DNA of 64,000 nucleotides, taken from Plasmopara viticola. Its lineage: Eukaryota; Oomycota; Peronosporomycetes; Peronosporales; Peronosporaceae. The position numbers were made by a program, and so were the translations under genes. Of the stretch, positions 1 to 11,924 are shown piece after piece. The notes under the pieces are model-generated. The model was not told the origin of the DNA. It ran no database searches and was given only the letters and a program-made list of their open reading frames with translations. Numbering within the stretch: the stretch's first letter is position 1; each line of letters opens with the position of its first letter. Location: the NCBI GenBank assembly GCA_001695595.3, contig MBPM02000049.1, forward strand, positions 372,001-436,000. The letters are read 5' to 3'.

Positions 1-2036
1 CCAGACATATTGGTATGCTAAGAGAGTGATTTGCGGCGCCGCAAGGGCAATCGAACGTACAAGACGCTAAGCCGTCTGATCATTCGGCTGTGGCAGTCGA
101 TACGCAATTTTTGCCCACGCGCACTTCGACGATATAAGACGGACCTGAAAGCACCATAGACAAGTTGTTGAAGTTTTGCTGACAAAATAAATTTACGCTA
201 ACATTGACAATGCGTATCGGTAGCAAAGTCGATCAAAATTCTTGCCTTATATGTGAGCAGCCCTGGGTTGATGCGGACCTCAATACTATGAACTTTGATC
301 TACGTCAAGAGCTTAAAACCACTTTTAAGGTTTGAGACCTTGTACAAATACGGTGCTTGCTAGATATGCTCCGCAAATTCTTCAAGCAATTTTTATAAAA
401 AAATCGTTTGCGATGGCAAACGGCACGAAATGCTTAAAAAGCATCAAGACAAGGCTTTTGTAGGCACCCCTTTCAAATTCGCCTGATGAAAAGGCGCGTT
501 TAGTGACCTATTTGATGCTTAAGAAAGTGACTATAGTTTTGCGTTGCAAAGAGCTCATTGAGTCGTCATTAAGGCCAGCAGTACGATTTAAATCATATTG
601 GTGGCTTCATGTGCTTAAGTGAGTCAGCAAATGTGTGAGCTTGTGAGATTTTAAAGGCATTTCTTCCATCCTCAGTAAACGGTTGGGGTCTCTGTCTTTA
701 TGTGGTGACACTGAAGCTAACGTGCATGTGGCACTATCTTCAACTAGTGATACTCGATGGCAAATAGCCAAGACATGAAAAATTAAATACTATGGTCTTT
801 AGGATACAATTTTGACGTGCGGTGTACCGCTGCTTTTGACAAGCTATTTTTTCTCTTGATAGAACTCCGTTGTCTCAAATCGGGCTGACAAGCGGTCAAT
901 GGTAAGCTTGAGCTTAGCAATGCAACTCACGTGCGACGGGGCTTATTATTTCGTTGTTACTAAACAGATTATGGCACTCGAGCGCTTCGTTGACCTTCCA
1001 TAAGCGCTAATGAAGTGGAAAGAAAACTTAGGAACAATTTTTTTTTGGGGGGGGGTTAAGAGCAATCTCAACTACCTCACGATAATCAGACTTTGCAAAA
1101 AGTCGGCTGAGCAATTTTACCAGTAGTGCAATTGCATCAAATCAGGATAAACAAAAAAGTTGCGAACAATTCTAGAGAAGAAGAATTATATACGTTCATT
1201 AAGGGTAATCAAAACCCTCGATGAACCACAAACCACCGGCAAAGATTTACCCACCGACGAAGCAACAGTCACCGACGAAGTGTACATAAGGAGACAAGGC
1301 TTAATTGATTTCAAAGCAGCCTACCACTTTCCAGTGTACAATAGGTAGTCGTGAGCAAGAAGAAACACTTGTCCACAGAAGATTGTGCAAGCATAAAATA
1401 GTATGTATTCGACCACATTATTGCCCCCCGGAAAAAGACATTATTGTATTAGACGTCATACGACTAAAGAAATTTTCATCTCCAGATTTTGTTCATTTTG
1501 AGATTGAGTTCCGCAATAAACAAAGCGCTGATTCACAATCGATCTAAGACGAAAAGGTTCGGTGAATTGGTGTCCATATCTATTATAGCAACCGCCACAG
1601 TGATCATGAGCATAAGGCTGATAGTTTTAATAGCTATTGGAGTCTAAAAATTGCTGCGAAATTATTTTGGACGCAGCCCAAACAGCATCCGAAGAGACGC
1701 ACAATGGTCAAATTGGCTTTGAAACATCTAAATCACTCGGCTAACAAGGTCAAGCTGCTCTTCAATAGTCGCAAGAAGCTAATTTTTTAAATAAAGCACC
1801 TTGGCCACCAAACCAATTTCGTTAAGGTTACCGTGATTAATTTTATTAGGGGCACCAAGGTCGCTGAGCTAAAAGTACAATGCATACATATGTATATTAG
1901 CGCGGTCTCTAAGGGTGTTTAGGGATACTCTCGATGCCATTTTATGCACTACTTGAGCGGACGATGAGCGGACGATGTTGCATAAACAAATGGTTCTGTA
2001 CGCTCACGTGATACAAAGAAAGATCGCGCAACGTTT
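1..2036. other. gene-free AT-rich stretch
   Basis: No reading frame longer than about 80 codons and no recognisable domain is present. Two short plus-strand frames at 1160-1348 and 1305-1547 overlap in different phases and lack any known motif. A T9-G9 homopolymer junction lies at about 1038-1055. I see no RNA gene. Confidence 0.6.
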
Positions 2037-2230
2037 CGACGAATTCATCATTTGATTAGATAAAAATAACAATGAATTCATCAGTCTGATTGGATAAAAT
2101 TAACGTTGAATCATCTGTCTGATTGGATAGAACTAACGATGATACATCAATCTGATTGGATAGAACTAATGATGAATTCATCAATCTGATTGGATAGAAC
2201 TAATGATATTTATCAATACGATTGGGTCAT
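2037..2230. repeat. degenerate tandem repeat, about 36-bp unit, ~5 copies
   Basis: About five imperfect copies of a unit run head to tail. Each carries a GAATTCATCA-like part, then a CTGATTGGATA part, then ACTAA(C/T)GATG. The last two full copies are nearly identical and the first is most diverged. It is AT-rich and non-coding, and looks like a local minisatellite. Confidence 0.8.
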
Positions 2231-2397
2231 TTGCGAAACCAACGGATGTCACTCGCGGGTGTCACTCCTTTAAGCACAGTCTTCTTTTGCAACTTAGATG
2301 AGAAATATCCTGGATAAACACTCAGCAGGATATTTTTCGTCACTCGCGCGAATAGTACAACATGATTGGACAAAAAAAGGACTACTCGCGGTTGTCA

Positions 2398-2830
2398 CTG
2401 GTCGAAGTGTCATAAAATAATGACACTTCGAAGTGTCATATCGTGCTTTGCTTAATAGAAGACTTATCGATGCCGAGAGATCAATGATGAGACATTGCGC
2501 GAAACCCAATGACACAATGACAGATGATACATTGTATTCACCAACCTTTCTATTCTTCTTCTTCTCTCTACTAGTACCCCTACTACTCTATTATTATGTT
2601 TACTATAAACTCATAATAGAGTGTCATTGTGTCATTAGTATAGATTGAAGTTTTATCCCACTACTCATTACATCTCTCCTTCAATGACAGCAAGAAAACA
2701 ATGTGTCATTAGAAGTGTCATCAATGTATCATTGAGTGTGTCATCCGAGTGTAGCATTTAATGACAGTATCCGAGAGATACTGACGATGTTAAAATCAAT
2801 GTGCCATCAATGTGACATCACAAAAAAGAT
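2398..2830. repeat. cluster of TGTCAT / ATGACA motifs with a 20-bp palindrome
   Basis: TGTCAT or its complement ATGACA recurs many times within about 430 bp, often as GTGTCATTG or AATGACA. A perfect 20-bp palindrome, ATGACACTTCGAAGTGTCAT, lies at about 2420-2439, with another GAAGTGTCAT just before it at 2404-2413. The spacing is irregular, so this is a dispersed motif array rather than a strict tandem repeat. Function is unknown. Confidence 0.7.
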
Positions 2831-3255
2831 ACACGATTACGCCGCGATTGGTCCATCTTGAGCATTACAGTGTACGTAGTTGCTTGCAGCCTTTAAGCTA
2901 AACAGATCGTCAATGTGATCGCGAATAGTCTCGTCGCTGTGGATGGTATCTGGTTTCGCTGATCTGTTTTGGTCTCTGGTTTGGTCTCTGGTTTGGATAA
3001 GTTGTTTTTGTGGATTGTCCAGTAGCGAGCTACACTCGCTCTATGGTCTCCTTCGATACTGAGACGATTCATAGGTGTTAAAATCGTTTTGGCCCTGGTA
3101 AAAATCAATCAATAAATCTCTGGCATGAAAGTCGATTTTTTATTATGTAGCGATCAAAATAAAAAAATAGTACTTTCTTCAACGGGACCAGAATTTTGGT
3201 CCGATATACATCTGACCTTCGAATATCTTTTACTTTGTAGCTTCTCGACGCGACA

Positions 3256-4585
3256 ATGACACACGGGGGCGAGGTTGTGCCTCTGCTAAAGCTTGTGCCT
3301 AATGAGCACACCAAACTCCTTCAGAACTCTGAATTAAGAGTGGAAAAAGAGAGTCGCGCGTACTTTCACACGAAATACATGGGCCTCCTCGCTCTAGTTG
3401 GTGCGTCACCCTTCAAGACTTCTGACTGTGCGTCCTTGAGACCCTAATTTTATTTCCTAGTGGTCGTGTGGACGACCATTTTTCAAGCCGAATCAGTGCA
3501 ACATTTGCAGGTACTTCATTCCATCGACACCTCTATGGCACAATATCTCACATTGGTCCTTCCTGGCTGTATAGACGGCTGACAACTTTAGAAAACCATT
3601 CTTCGTCATGTGTTTCTGCCATGCTGCCCCGGTGCGTCCGGGACCTTTTCACCCTTTGCCCCGAAAAATGTTCTGATTGATTCCTTAGCTTGTACTGTTA
3701 CCAATCGTCTTTCTCTACTATCGCCTCTGTGGCACGACGGAAGATCGCGTCGCTGGCTTTGATGTTGTTACTGTCTTGCAGCGTCATTCAATCGTTCCAT
3801 TGCAAAAGCTTGTGCGGTTGTCTGCGTTTCTCGGGAATTTCTACCTCCTTGCCGACTACTTTTGGTTTTCGTCGCTTCAGAGCTTGACAGTCGCTGCGGG
3901 GGCGGCCATTTTCAACAGTTCCCCTCTCTTTGTGTACTGTTTCTCAATCTGCTTATTAAACGAGAAAGTGGCCGTGAAAAAAGGATGTGGGGTCTTACTG
4001 GCGTTCGTAGGCGTCACGATGGTCGTGCTTTATCAAGGTGGTGAGTCGACTGGCAATGAAAGTTCCACGTTTGGTGGATTAATGATGGTGACGTCAGCAG
4101 TTCTGACTGCAGGCTACACGGTATCCGTGGCTCTCACGGCAGACGCAGAATTGAATGAAACATCGACACTTATGATCATGATGGGCATGAGCGGCGTCTT
4201 TACGATCCCAGCCTGGTGTATTGGGACCATCTTGTTTGCTCACAGTCCATTTCCATCCCTTTATGAGCCCCTCGGGTTTCCATCGACACTGAATGGAAAC
4301 CTCATGCTGGCCTCTGCAATTGTCATGTTCGTCACCAACTTTGTATCGTTTACGTTTGCCGTATGCTGGACGTCTCCTCTTGAAACAAGTGTTGGCTTTA
4401 TGCTCACTATTCCACTCTCAGGACTCATGGACACAGTCATGCACGACACAAAGTTTACGTGGGAGTGCATTGTTGGATCGATTTTGGTCATGACGGGATT
4501 TTTAGTTCTCGAATGGAGCTCCACGCATCCTTCTCACGAAGAATTAGCTGAGGAAGCGCAAGTTGTGGAAAAAGATAGGAAGTAA
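3256..4585 (+). CDS. SLC35F-type (EamA/DMT) membrane transporter
   Basis: Predicted 382-residue multi-pass transporter of the drug/metabolite superfamily, closest in style to SLC35F5-like nucleotide-sugar or thiamine-type carriers; the substrate cannot be read from sequence. Four exons fit: 3256-3400, 3461-3510, 3575-3631 and 3689-4585, with introns of 57 to 64 nt bounded by GT-AG. Splicing restores the family motif KPFF (about residues 71-74) after the first membrane helix and yields about ten hydrophobic helices. A second EamA half follows, including the pattern ETSVGFMLTIPLSG near residue 320. The C-terminus is short, charged and probably cytosolic. The ATG at 3256 is the first in frame and gives a 45-residue cytosolic tail. 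It stands alone between gene-poor flanks. A polyadenylation-like AATAAA-type signal lies near 4700. Confidence 0.85.
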
Positions 4586-7500
4586 AGTATAGATGGTATC
4601 CATATTCATATATACGATATTTTTTAGCTAGTAGTCAGGATGACAGTCTTCGAGGATTGTGTGTGTAATGGTATAGAGCACAAGGAGGTAAATTGCTTCA
4701 ATAAATTGTGATCAATCCTGAAAACAATTTGTTTTCTCTAGAGAATAGAACGAAACACGACATGTCTTCGTAATCTAGTACGACATCAAGCTACGCCGTG
4801 GACTCGTATAGCAGTTAGATCACTGCTCAATCAATATTTTTTTAAAAGCAACTCTATCATAGTTGTGCACCATTTTTCCTTGTCTATATACTATAAGGTA
4901 GCCGCATTCGTACTAGATTTTTTTTTTAATCGTAAAAACATGCAGATCTAATAGAAATTTGTAACGGGTTTCACTCTTTGTATGCAGCTTATCTTAGATT
5001 CCTGTAGGTTGCGCTAAGCCATTGCTTACAGGCCCTATATGCGACACCATTTCTGGTGCATTTAATTTATTGATGAAGAAAATATCCGTACAAATATCCA
5101 GGGCTTTCCAAGGAATAGCAACAATACTCGCATTATAATGCAGCCAGCGCTGCGTTTAACAATGAGAGGTTAGAAGGCGATAATACGCGCAGGTATGCTT
5201 TGGCCACTATACTTGAACTTTCGTAATGACGTATAATAGATGTCTCCTATCCTTTTTTTCTGGCAAGGGAAGGGGGTTCAATCTGTATGTAGTACCTTTC
5301 CTTCCCAGCTGTTGATTAGTCCAACAACAATAAAAGGAGCCAAAGTCGAAATTTCTGTGCGAGCTGGTGATGGGGTCAACATTGCGCTTAACACCAAGAG
5401 GGCTGACTGCACTGCCTCTACAGCCCCTACAGTACCTGAATCATCTACTTAGGGGCATGGAATTGCAGCATACTTGTCTCAAGGTTGGACACGTGATGTG
5501 CACATCTGGTCATTTGCCAGCTTTCATTTTACAACGTGCTAGGTAAAAGTCAAAAGCTCCCGACGTCAAATGCGCAACCCGTTTCGCCGACGAGAAGAAG
5601 AAAGTGCCTCCACCCGTGGCCTCTGTACCGAGACGAAGGAGCGTCGTAGTAGCATCTTCCACCGACGCCACACTGCGATCGCATTGGTGACGCCTCGGGA
5701 CACGATCGTCACGCATATCAGCGGATGCTCTAAGCGCATGTTTGCATTTCGACGATTCCGCCGTCGAAGGACCAACGTCTAAGCCTCACTGTAATCCGGC
5801 TGCGAGGGCATTGATTTCTCTAATGAATATAGTCTATTGTTTTACCAAGGCATGCGACGAACCGAGTGCACTGATGAAGAATTCGCGGCACACCAGCATT
5901 CACCTCTGTTCCAGTACTAATAAAAACGCAATTTTAATGTAAAATTGGCCAAGATAGGCTTGATCTTTTTACCTAAAGCAAAATACCATCGCCAATTTGG
6001 ACACTATTGAATGTAAGAGGAGATAAGTTGTAGACGGTTTATTATTGTATGAATACTTGTCAAGTGTGGCTCATTAGCGTCGTCACTGATCGCGCACGAC
6101 GGCGTGGAGCAAGGACGCAAACTAATGGTGGTTTCAGTTACTATGCGCGCACTACCTCACATGTCGAAATTTTGTGACTGGATCGCGCGACGAGTAAATT
6201 GTGCTATGCTTCTTGCACGAGTTAGACTTCTTTAGTGCCGACTTTTTTGAATGCAGAATGGTCGACGATCGCCCTTATGGCCTGTAGCGGGTCGTGATGT
6301 CCATGCGAAGCTTGTAGTCGAACTTTGCAAAGCTCGTGAGAAGCTAGACGAGCTTCAGTGTCAGCCATATGCGCCTGTGGCAGAAGAAGCTCTGGTGGGA
6401 TACGTTGATCGAAAGCGACGTCAAATAAAACATTAACAGACCATGCTCATGGTCAGAAAAGACTCTGGAAACATGCATGGTCACGTTTTCTAGTAGCTAC
6501 AAATCGTGTGGCGCTTGACAACAGCTCGGGTGTTGCTGGAAGCGAGTCAAGAGGATTCGCGTTGAGCAAGTGGAAGCAAGGTAATGCGACTCGCGATGCG
6601 TGCCGATTACGCTCAAGTCTTTCGGTAATGCCGACTTCCCTACCGATGAATTCAACAGAAAAACGCTTATTGGCGCTATGGGAATCGAATTTGTACGCAA
6701 CTACTCGGACTTTGTGAGATGCTGAAAGAACTGAGGCTCGTTCTGGCTTGACCTGTAGCTCACCGAGGTAAAACGTTGCGCAATCAAGTTTCAGGACCGC
6801 AGGGCAACGCCATATGATTGAATTTACGATGCTTTGCATGATTGCGTTAACGATGAAGTCACGTGATTGCGTCCGCGATTATGTCGCGGGAAAGAGATAG
6901 AGGTCGACTCTTAGTATATATAATCTTGCGCATTTCTTGAGTAGCTGGCTATTTACTAAATAAAGCCGATTTTTTTTTGCGCTACCTTCGAAGCCATAAA
7001 CAATTAGGGCAGTGCTCGTGTATTTTCTGCGAATTTGTACAGGTGTAGTGTAGTTGTTCCACATGCTTATGTAGTCTAAATGCTTAAGCTTGTCTGCCGA
7101 TTGTTAATCGTCTTTTTGAGGAGGAAAAAGGTTCTTTGAACTGCCGCTCTAATTTGTAATTAACTTGTAGTCACACTCTTCGTGTTGCTCGTATAGCATC
7201 TCGTGTCGCTTGCTTGATGGCTTCGCAAGTGGTGGGGGACGCACGTGTGACGATTTTTAAAATCACTGTGTTTTTTGTTTCTGCTACGGTAGGGCCAGTC
7301 GACGACGTTTCTTCGTCGCCTTTCTCTTCATATCGTAGCTGCTCGCCTGCCAATGGATACATTAAAGGTGTAGGGTCACAATCACAACGTTGTCCTTACG
7401 AATCAACGTGTCAATTTCCGTAGTCCCTTCGCTGCGTAACACGACGATACCAATATACGGTCGGTGCACAAATAGATTCTTTTAATCTCGCGATTCTTTG

Positions 7501-10500
7501 TGCACACCGACTATCAAAAACATTTCCCAAAAATTGAGTGCTTGACGTCAATTGTTAATCCATGTGATAAGTTCTTCACTTCATCTCCCGAGATAGGCTG
7601 CAAAAGCTTGCTTGCAAACATCAAGAAGCGCCATCTTAACTACCATCCAGTGCATTAGCGGCAGTTGCTGCTTTTGCAATTGGCACAACTTACAAAGCCT
7701 CGGTTGCCCAGACGGTCAATCTAATTCGAGATCCAAAGAGATAACACCGCCGAGGCGGTCAATAAGAAGCTGTAAGTTGCTTTACATGTGTATTTCTGAT
7801 TGTTTTTTCTGTGCGCATAAGACACACATCACGAGCTTTTGGTCAGTAAGCTCGATATAGAGCTCGACTCGCGAGCCATCCTCTCGGTCGCCTTTAAGAA
7901 CGTGTATGAGTGTCACGTTACACATAATCGGCTTGTTCATCCTCACGAAGTGTGGTTATTGTAGAAAAGTTCGTGCCAGCTCACTAGTGTGAGCGCCCAT
8001 TACTTATAATTCCACAATGTGTGCGTTAATATGCAGTGTCATGTCGATTGCTGAGCAAACTCATGTTCGTCGATCGCTTGCGGAAGCAATTACGTATACC
8101 TTGTGCTTAAAGTTTCCGCACGACGCTGTGTTACGGGCAAGCATTGGTGCGAAGCAGACAATTGTCAGGTTAAATAGGTTGGCCCAGTGCCAACAAGCGC
8201 AGCAGTATTATCATTACATGAGGCATCTTGCTGCAGCTAAATACGTTTAAAGTGTATTCGAGTAAAGATGCATCGATTACCAGACGTCGACTCGACCCTG
8301 TGCGTAATGGCCAGATCTTTCAGCCTACTGTAGTGCCTAAGAAGCACTTCATTTGTTTCCTTGTCTTTGGCACTGGCCATTCTGCAATGATCTTGACCTC
8401 GTCAAGGTCCATTCCAACGACTTTTTGTCGAATTAAGTCTCCTTGGTACGAGATCTTATCCACATAAAGTTGGCATTTGGACAACTAGGTGTATAGCTAC
8501 TGTTTCTCGCATTACTTAAGCACATGATCTTTAAACGTAACGTACTCTGCAACACTTTCCCTTTGTGGGACGCGTGAATGTCGTCAAAGGAGATATTATT
8601 CCCATCCTCAAAAAGTTTAAAGGTTCTCTGCGAAACCCGACCAAACATATTTGGCGTTCGCTAAGCTCCACAGAAGTGACGAAACATTCAAGATATTCTC
8701 CGAGGTCAAAAAAGCGGTGAATGGAATACCCGATTCACGCAGCCAATGTGACAATAATTCCAATCTAGGTCGATGTTCGAAAACCAATGACTAATAGAAA
8801 GCCACATGACTTTGGAAGTGACTTTCTTACACCTCATTGACATCGTCGGTAACATCGTCGCGATACCAAGCCGACTATGGTCGTGCACGAAGCGCCAACC
8901 TACAGTTTTCTTGACACAGTGTTAATGACGGGAAGGCAGACGTACTTAATCAAATAATGCCTGCCTAAATCATACATTTTGTCCACTGTTAAATTGTCTT
9001 GCCATGTTCAGAGGTCTGGCGTCACTGATTTACCAATATAAGACATTTAGCAAGCTTGGACAAAACTTAGCATTCGGTAGTGGAGGTGTCTCGCTAGGAT
9101 TTTTTGTGCAAAAAAATAAATCGGCATTTTTGCGTAGTGTTTCATACGCTGGATTGATTCGAGTACTCTTTTTTCTAGCTTTAAAGTTATCGGCCTTCCC
9201 GGAAGTATACAGACTGACATTTCATTTCTTCGTCGTGACCCAGGAAGTGCTGAAAAGAAATTAGCTGCGTCAATTCTTGATGATTATGGTGGCCTATTTC
9301 CAGATAGCAGTGGAAAAAATCGTGGTTCTGATTTATGCGAGCCTTGTCCAGTGGCTCATCTGTCCGGTCGTCGTTTTGGCAAGTTAAATCACGACCATGC
9401 CGGTCATTATATCCTTGTTTTCTGGAGGAGGCGTGATCCATAGCGTTCCCGATGCAAAAGGAAAATTTGATATGAGCAAATTCATGTGTACGATTCGCTA
9501 TGGACAATAAACAACCAGATAGTCAGCAAGTTCGACTTGCATCATCTCATTCTTGATAACTTCGAGCTTGAGTCGTGTCATCATGTCTTCGAATATACCA
9601 TTAAGGCTGCCCTAATTGTCGATGAAGACGGTGGCGAATCACATTTGACCAACGTTGTTAAAAGCTTGAGCTTCTGCTTGGAAAATAGCATTTAGCACTA
9701 CTAATGTAATGATTTTCTTCCTTATGTATAGATGCGGTACATTGCGGTGATATGAGGCTAAAATCGTTATTCTTTTTGTATTTTGATCATTCTGGCCAGT
9801 CGTCGTTCTTGTCCCTCCTTTTTTCGAATGATTTAGTTTTTGGGGTCGTGGAATGTTCGCATGATGGACCGATTTCATTGACACGGTCTTGAATAAATTA
9901 CGCGGTGGAACCCAAATAAATAACAAACTCGATGTTACAAATGATTTCATGGCCGTTTGAAAAGAGCTCGGATTTTCTTCCTCGACCTTATTTGTCGTAT
10001 TCCAATATGGAAAAAGAACAATTTACTGATCTCCAACTCCCTTGAATACATTCAGTCATTGGATTTGGAAACGTATTATTGAACAGTTTTCTTGCTTTAG
10101 CTAAAATATCTGCTTTCGAAGATCATGCTTTAATTGCAGTTGAGATTTGAGAAGTATCCATGTCTTGTGCACGTTCATGCGTTCAGAGTCAACCATAAAA
10201 GCACGGTATCAATTTAGCACGGACTTTTCTAAGCTGTTTGAGTCAAGCCTTTAAAACGCCTAAAAACGTCTGACGTCTCCCTGTGATCAAGGGACACTTC
10301 TCGGCGTAGTACTGTTCCATTGCAATGATCGAAAGTTTAATCGTTTCGTCAAACATTCCTTTTTCATCACAAAAACACTTTTTTTTCGCTTGCTCCTTGA
10401 TGTGGCGAGTAACTCAAAGCGCCCATTATTCTGTTCCATTTGGACTTGCTTTAAGCTTGGTTTTGGGCTAGATATTGCTGGTGTTGCCGAGAAAGATACT

Positions 10501-10779
10501 GGAGTGATTGCTGCATGGTCAGCGTGCAATGAGAAATATACGATGTAAGATATTTCTTTCACCGAACATTACTCGTATGTTCCAATAACGTATCCCTTTT
10601 TTATTTAATTTGCAATCCGTCACATTTTCATCTCCCTCTTTTTCCATAATAGCCAGTCCTCTTTTTATTTAAAAATCGCTAATTTCGATTAAAAAAGTCA
10701 CTTTTTTTTAACTTTTCTGCTTTGAAAACACAAACTTCATTTTTGTCTACTCCTTGTCCGAAACAAAAGTACACATTGT
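4586..10779. other. long gene-poor region
   Basis: About 6.2 kb with only short, overlapping open frames on both strands and no confident domain. Coding-like scraps occur at 5240-5452 (+), 7171-7362 (-), 8017-8250 (+) and 10287-10562 (-). None has a convincing start, splice structure or recognisable family. Composition is AT-rich with many homopolymer runs. It reads as old decayed mobile-element or gene debris, but I cannot name a family. Confidence 0.5.
7459..7512. repeat. imperfect inverted repeat (hairpin)
   Basis: GTCGGTGCACAAA is followed after about 25 bp by TTTGTGCACACCGAC, which is its reverse complement apart from a two-base insertion. It could be a short transposon end or a transcript hairpin. 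No flanking target duplication was identified. Confidence 0.5.
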
Positions 10780-11754
10780 CTAGGGACCCACTGGCTGCGA
10801 TCGGGACGTCCCGTTACTAGTGCGATTGCCCCCTCCGCTACCATTCCCACGATTTCCATTCCACGTGCCATTGCGGCCTTTGCCACGTCCTCGCCCGCGT
10901 CCTCGAAAGTTACGACGGTTGTTCAAGCCTACAGCTCCAAACGTCTCTGTGTTCAGCTTTCTCTCCTCGGCCCCACTCATCCGAGACCGCTGTCCTTCCA
11001 GTCGATCCAATGCATCGCACGAAATGGTATCAAAAAAGGACGACTTTTGATAGCTCCCCGTCGGCTCTTTTGTGCTCCCCTCCAGCTTACAAAACTCTTG
11101 CTGCTTGTCAAAAGCAGTTAATCGCTCGGCAAAATTAAAGTCACCCGATGCAACATCGGGCACGGAAGGGACTGCTTCACCTCCTCCAGGAACACGACGT
11201 TCCTTGCGTTTTAGTAAGTGTCCACCCATCCCCGGGATCGTGCGGGCCGTATTGGTCCGCGCCTGAGTCTGAGTCGGAGTCTGAGCGCGTTCCTGAATCT
11301 GAGTCGATGGTTGAGATTGCGTTGGCTGCTTTTGAGCATCGGTAACTGACCCGGGGGTCAATAAAGTGGGTTTGGGAGTGGGTGTGGGAGCCGGCGGCGG
11401 AGTAGCGGGTAGTGGAGGTTGAGCAAGCGGTTGCGGAGGCTGAGCGGGAGGTGGCGGAGGTTGCGGAGGCTGAGAGGGAGGTTGCGGTGCGGCCTCGCAG
11501 ACGTGCAAATCCTTGATCTCTGCGGCTTTAAACGTTGCAAACTGTAAAATGTGCGGCGACGGAGGCACATGCTCGGCCCGCCGTCCCTCGGTACCAAACG
11601 AACGCACGTTTTGCAGCGCCACGATACTCTGACGCGTGTCGATGTTAAAGAGAAACCCTTCATAGCGTATGTCCGTTTTCGAGACGAGCGAGATGCGCGA
11701 GCCCAGGTACGGGATGCCGTCGGGCTGCTTAGGTGGGAGCGGGGGCTGCTGCAT
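10780..11754 (-). CDS. LSM14/Scd6-family mRNA decapping and translational repressor
   Basis: Predicted 324-residue cytoplasmic RNP-granule protein. An N-terminal divergent LSm domain (about residues 11-85) contains the signature YLGSRISLVSKTDIRYEG and the later VRSFGTEGRR. A long Pro/Gln-rich linker follows. A DFDF-like box (GDFNFAERLTAFDK) lies near residue 205, an FFD box (SSFFDTISCD) near 238-247 and a TFG box near 269, ending in an RGG-rich tail. In known LSM14/RAP55/Scd6 proteins the LSm domain binds Dcp2 or 4E-T, and the FFD-TFG boxes bind Edc4 and the DEAD-box helicase Ddx6. The frame is open upstream to 11796 but without an ATG, so the ATG at 11754 is chosen. The same-strand WAVE stop lies only 170 bp upstream, so its promoter must be compact. 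Confidence 0.9.
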   Translation of the reverse strand: MQQPPLPPKQPDGIPYLGSRISLVSKTDIRYEGFLFNIDTRQSIVALQNVRSFGTEGRRAEHVPPSPHILQFATFKAAEIKDLHVCEAAPQPPSQPPQPPPPPAQPPQPLAQPPLPATPPPAPTPTPKPTLLTPGSVTDAQKQPTQSQPSTQIQERAQTPTQTQARTNTARTIPGMGGHLLKRKERRVPGGGEAVPSVPDVASGDFNFAERLTAFDKQQEFCKLEGSTKEPTGSYQKSSFFDTISCDALDRLEGQRSRMSGAEERKLNTETFGAVGLNNRRNFRGRGRGRGKGRNGTWNGNRGNGSGGGNRTSNGTSRSQPVGP

Positions 11755-11924
11755 CAAGACCGAGATCACCTCTAAATAATTATAAATGGCCTCCACTCTA
11801 ATGTTAATTTCCTCGCATTAGTGCCGATTGACGAATTAAACCTCTTCCCCGTTATACTTAGCCGATTAAGCCTAATTATCCAACTCAACGGGTTAAAATG
11901 AAGTAACGCATGCCGTAAATGCAT

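Noticed and set aside
1160..1348. RSLR in a short frame, followed by acidic residues, as an RxLR-type effector
   Set aside because: No signal peptide, no EER motif, no conserved effector fold, and the frame overlaps another frame in a decayed region.
7171..7362. QLRYEEKGDEE in a minus-strand frame as an RxLR-EER variant
   Set aside because: No secretion signal upstream and the frame is closed by stops; chance resemblance.
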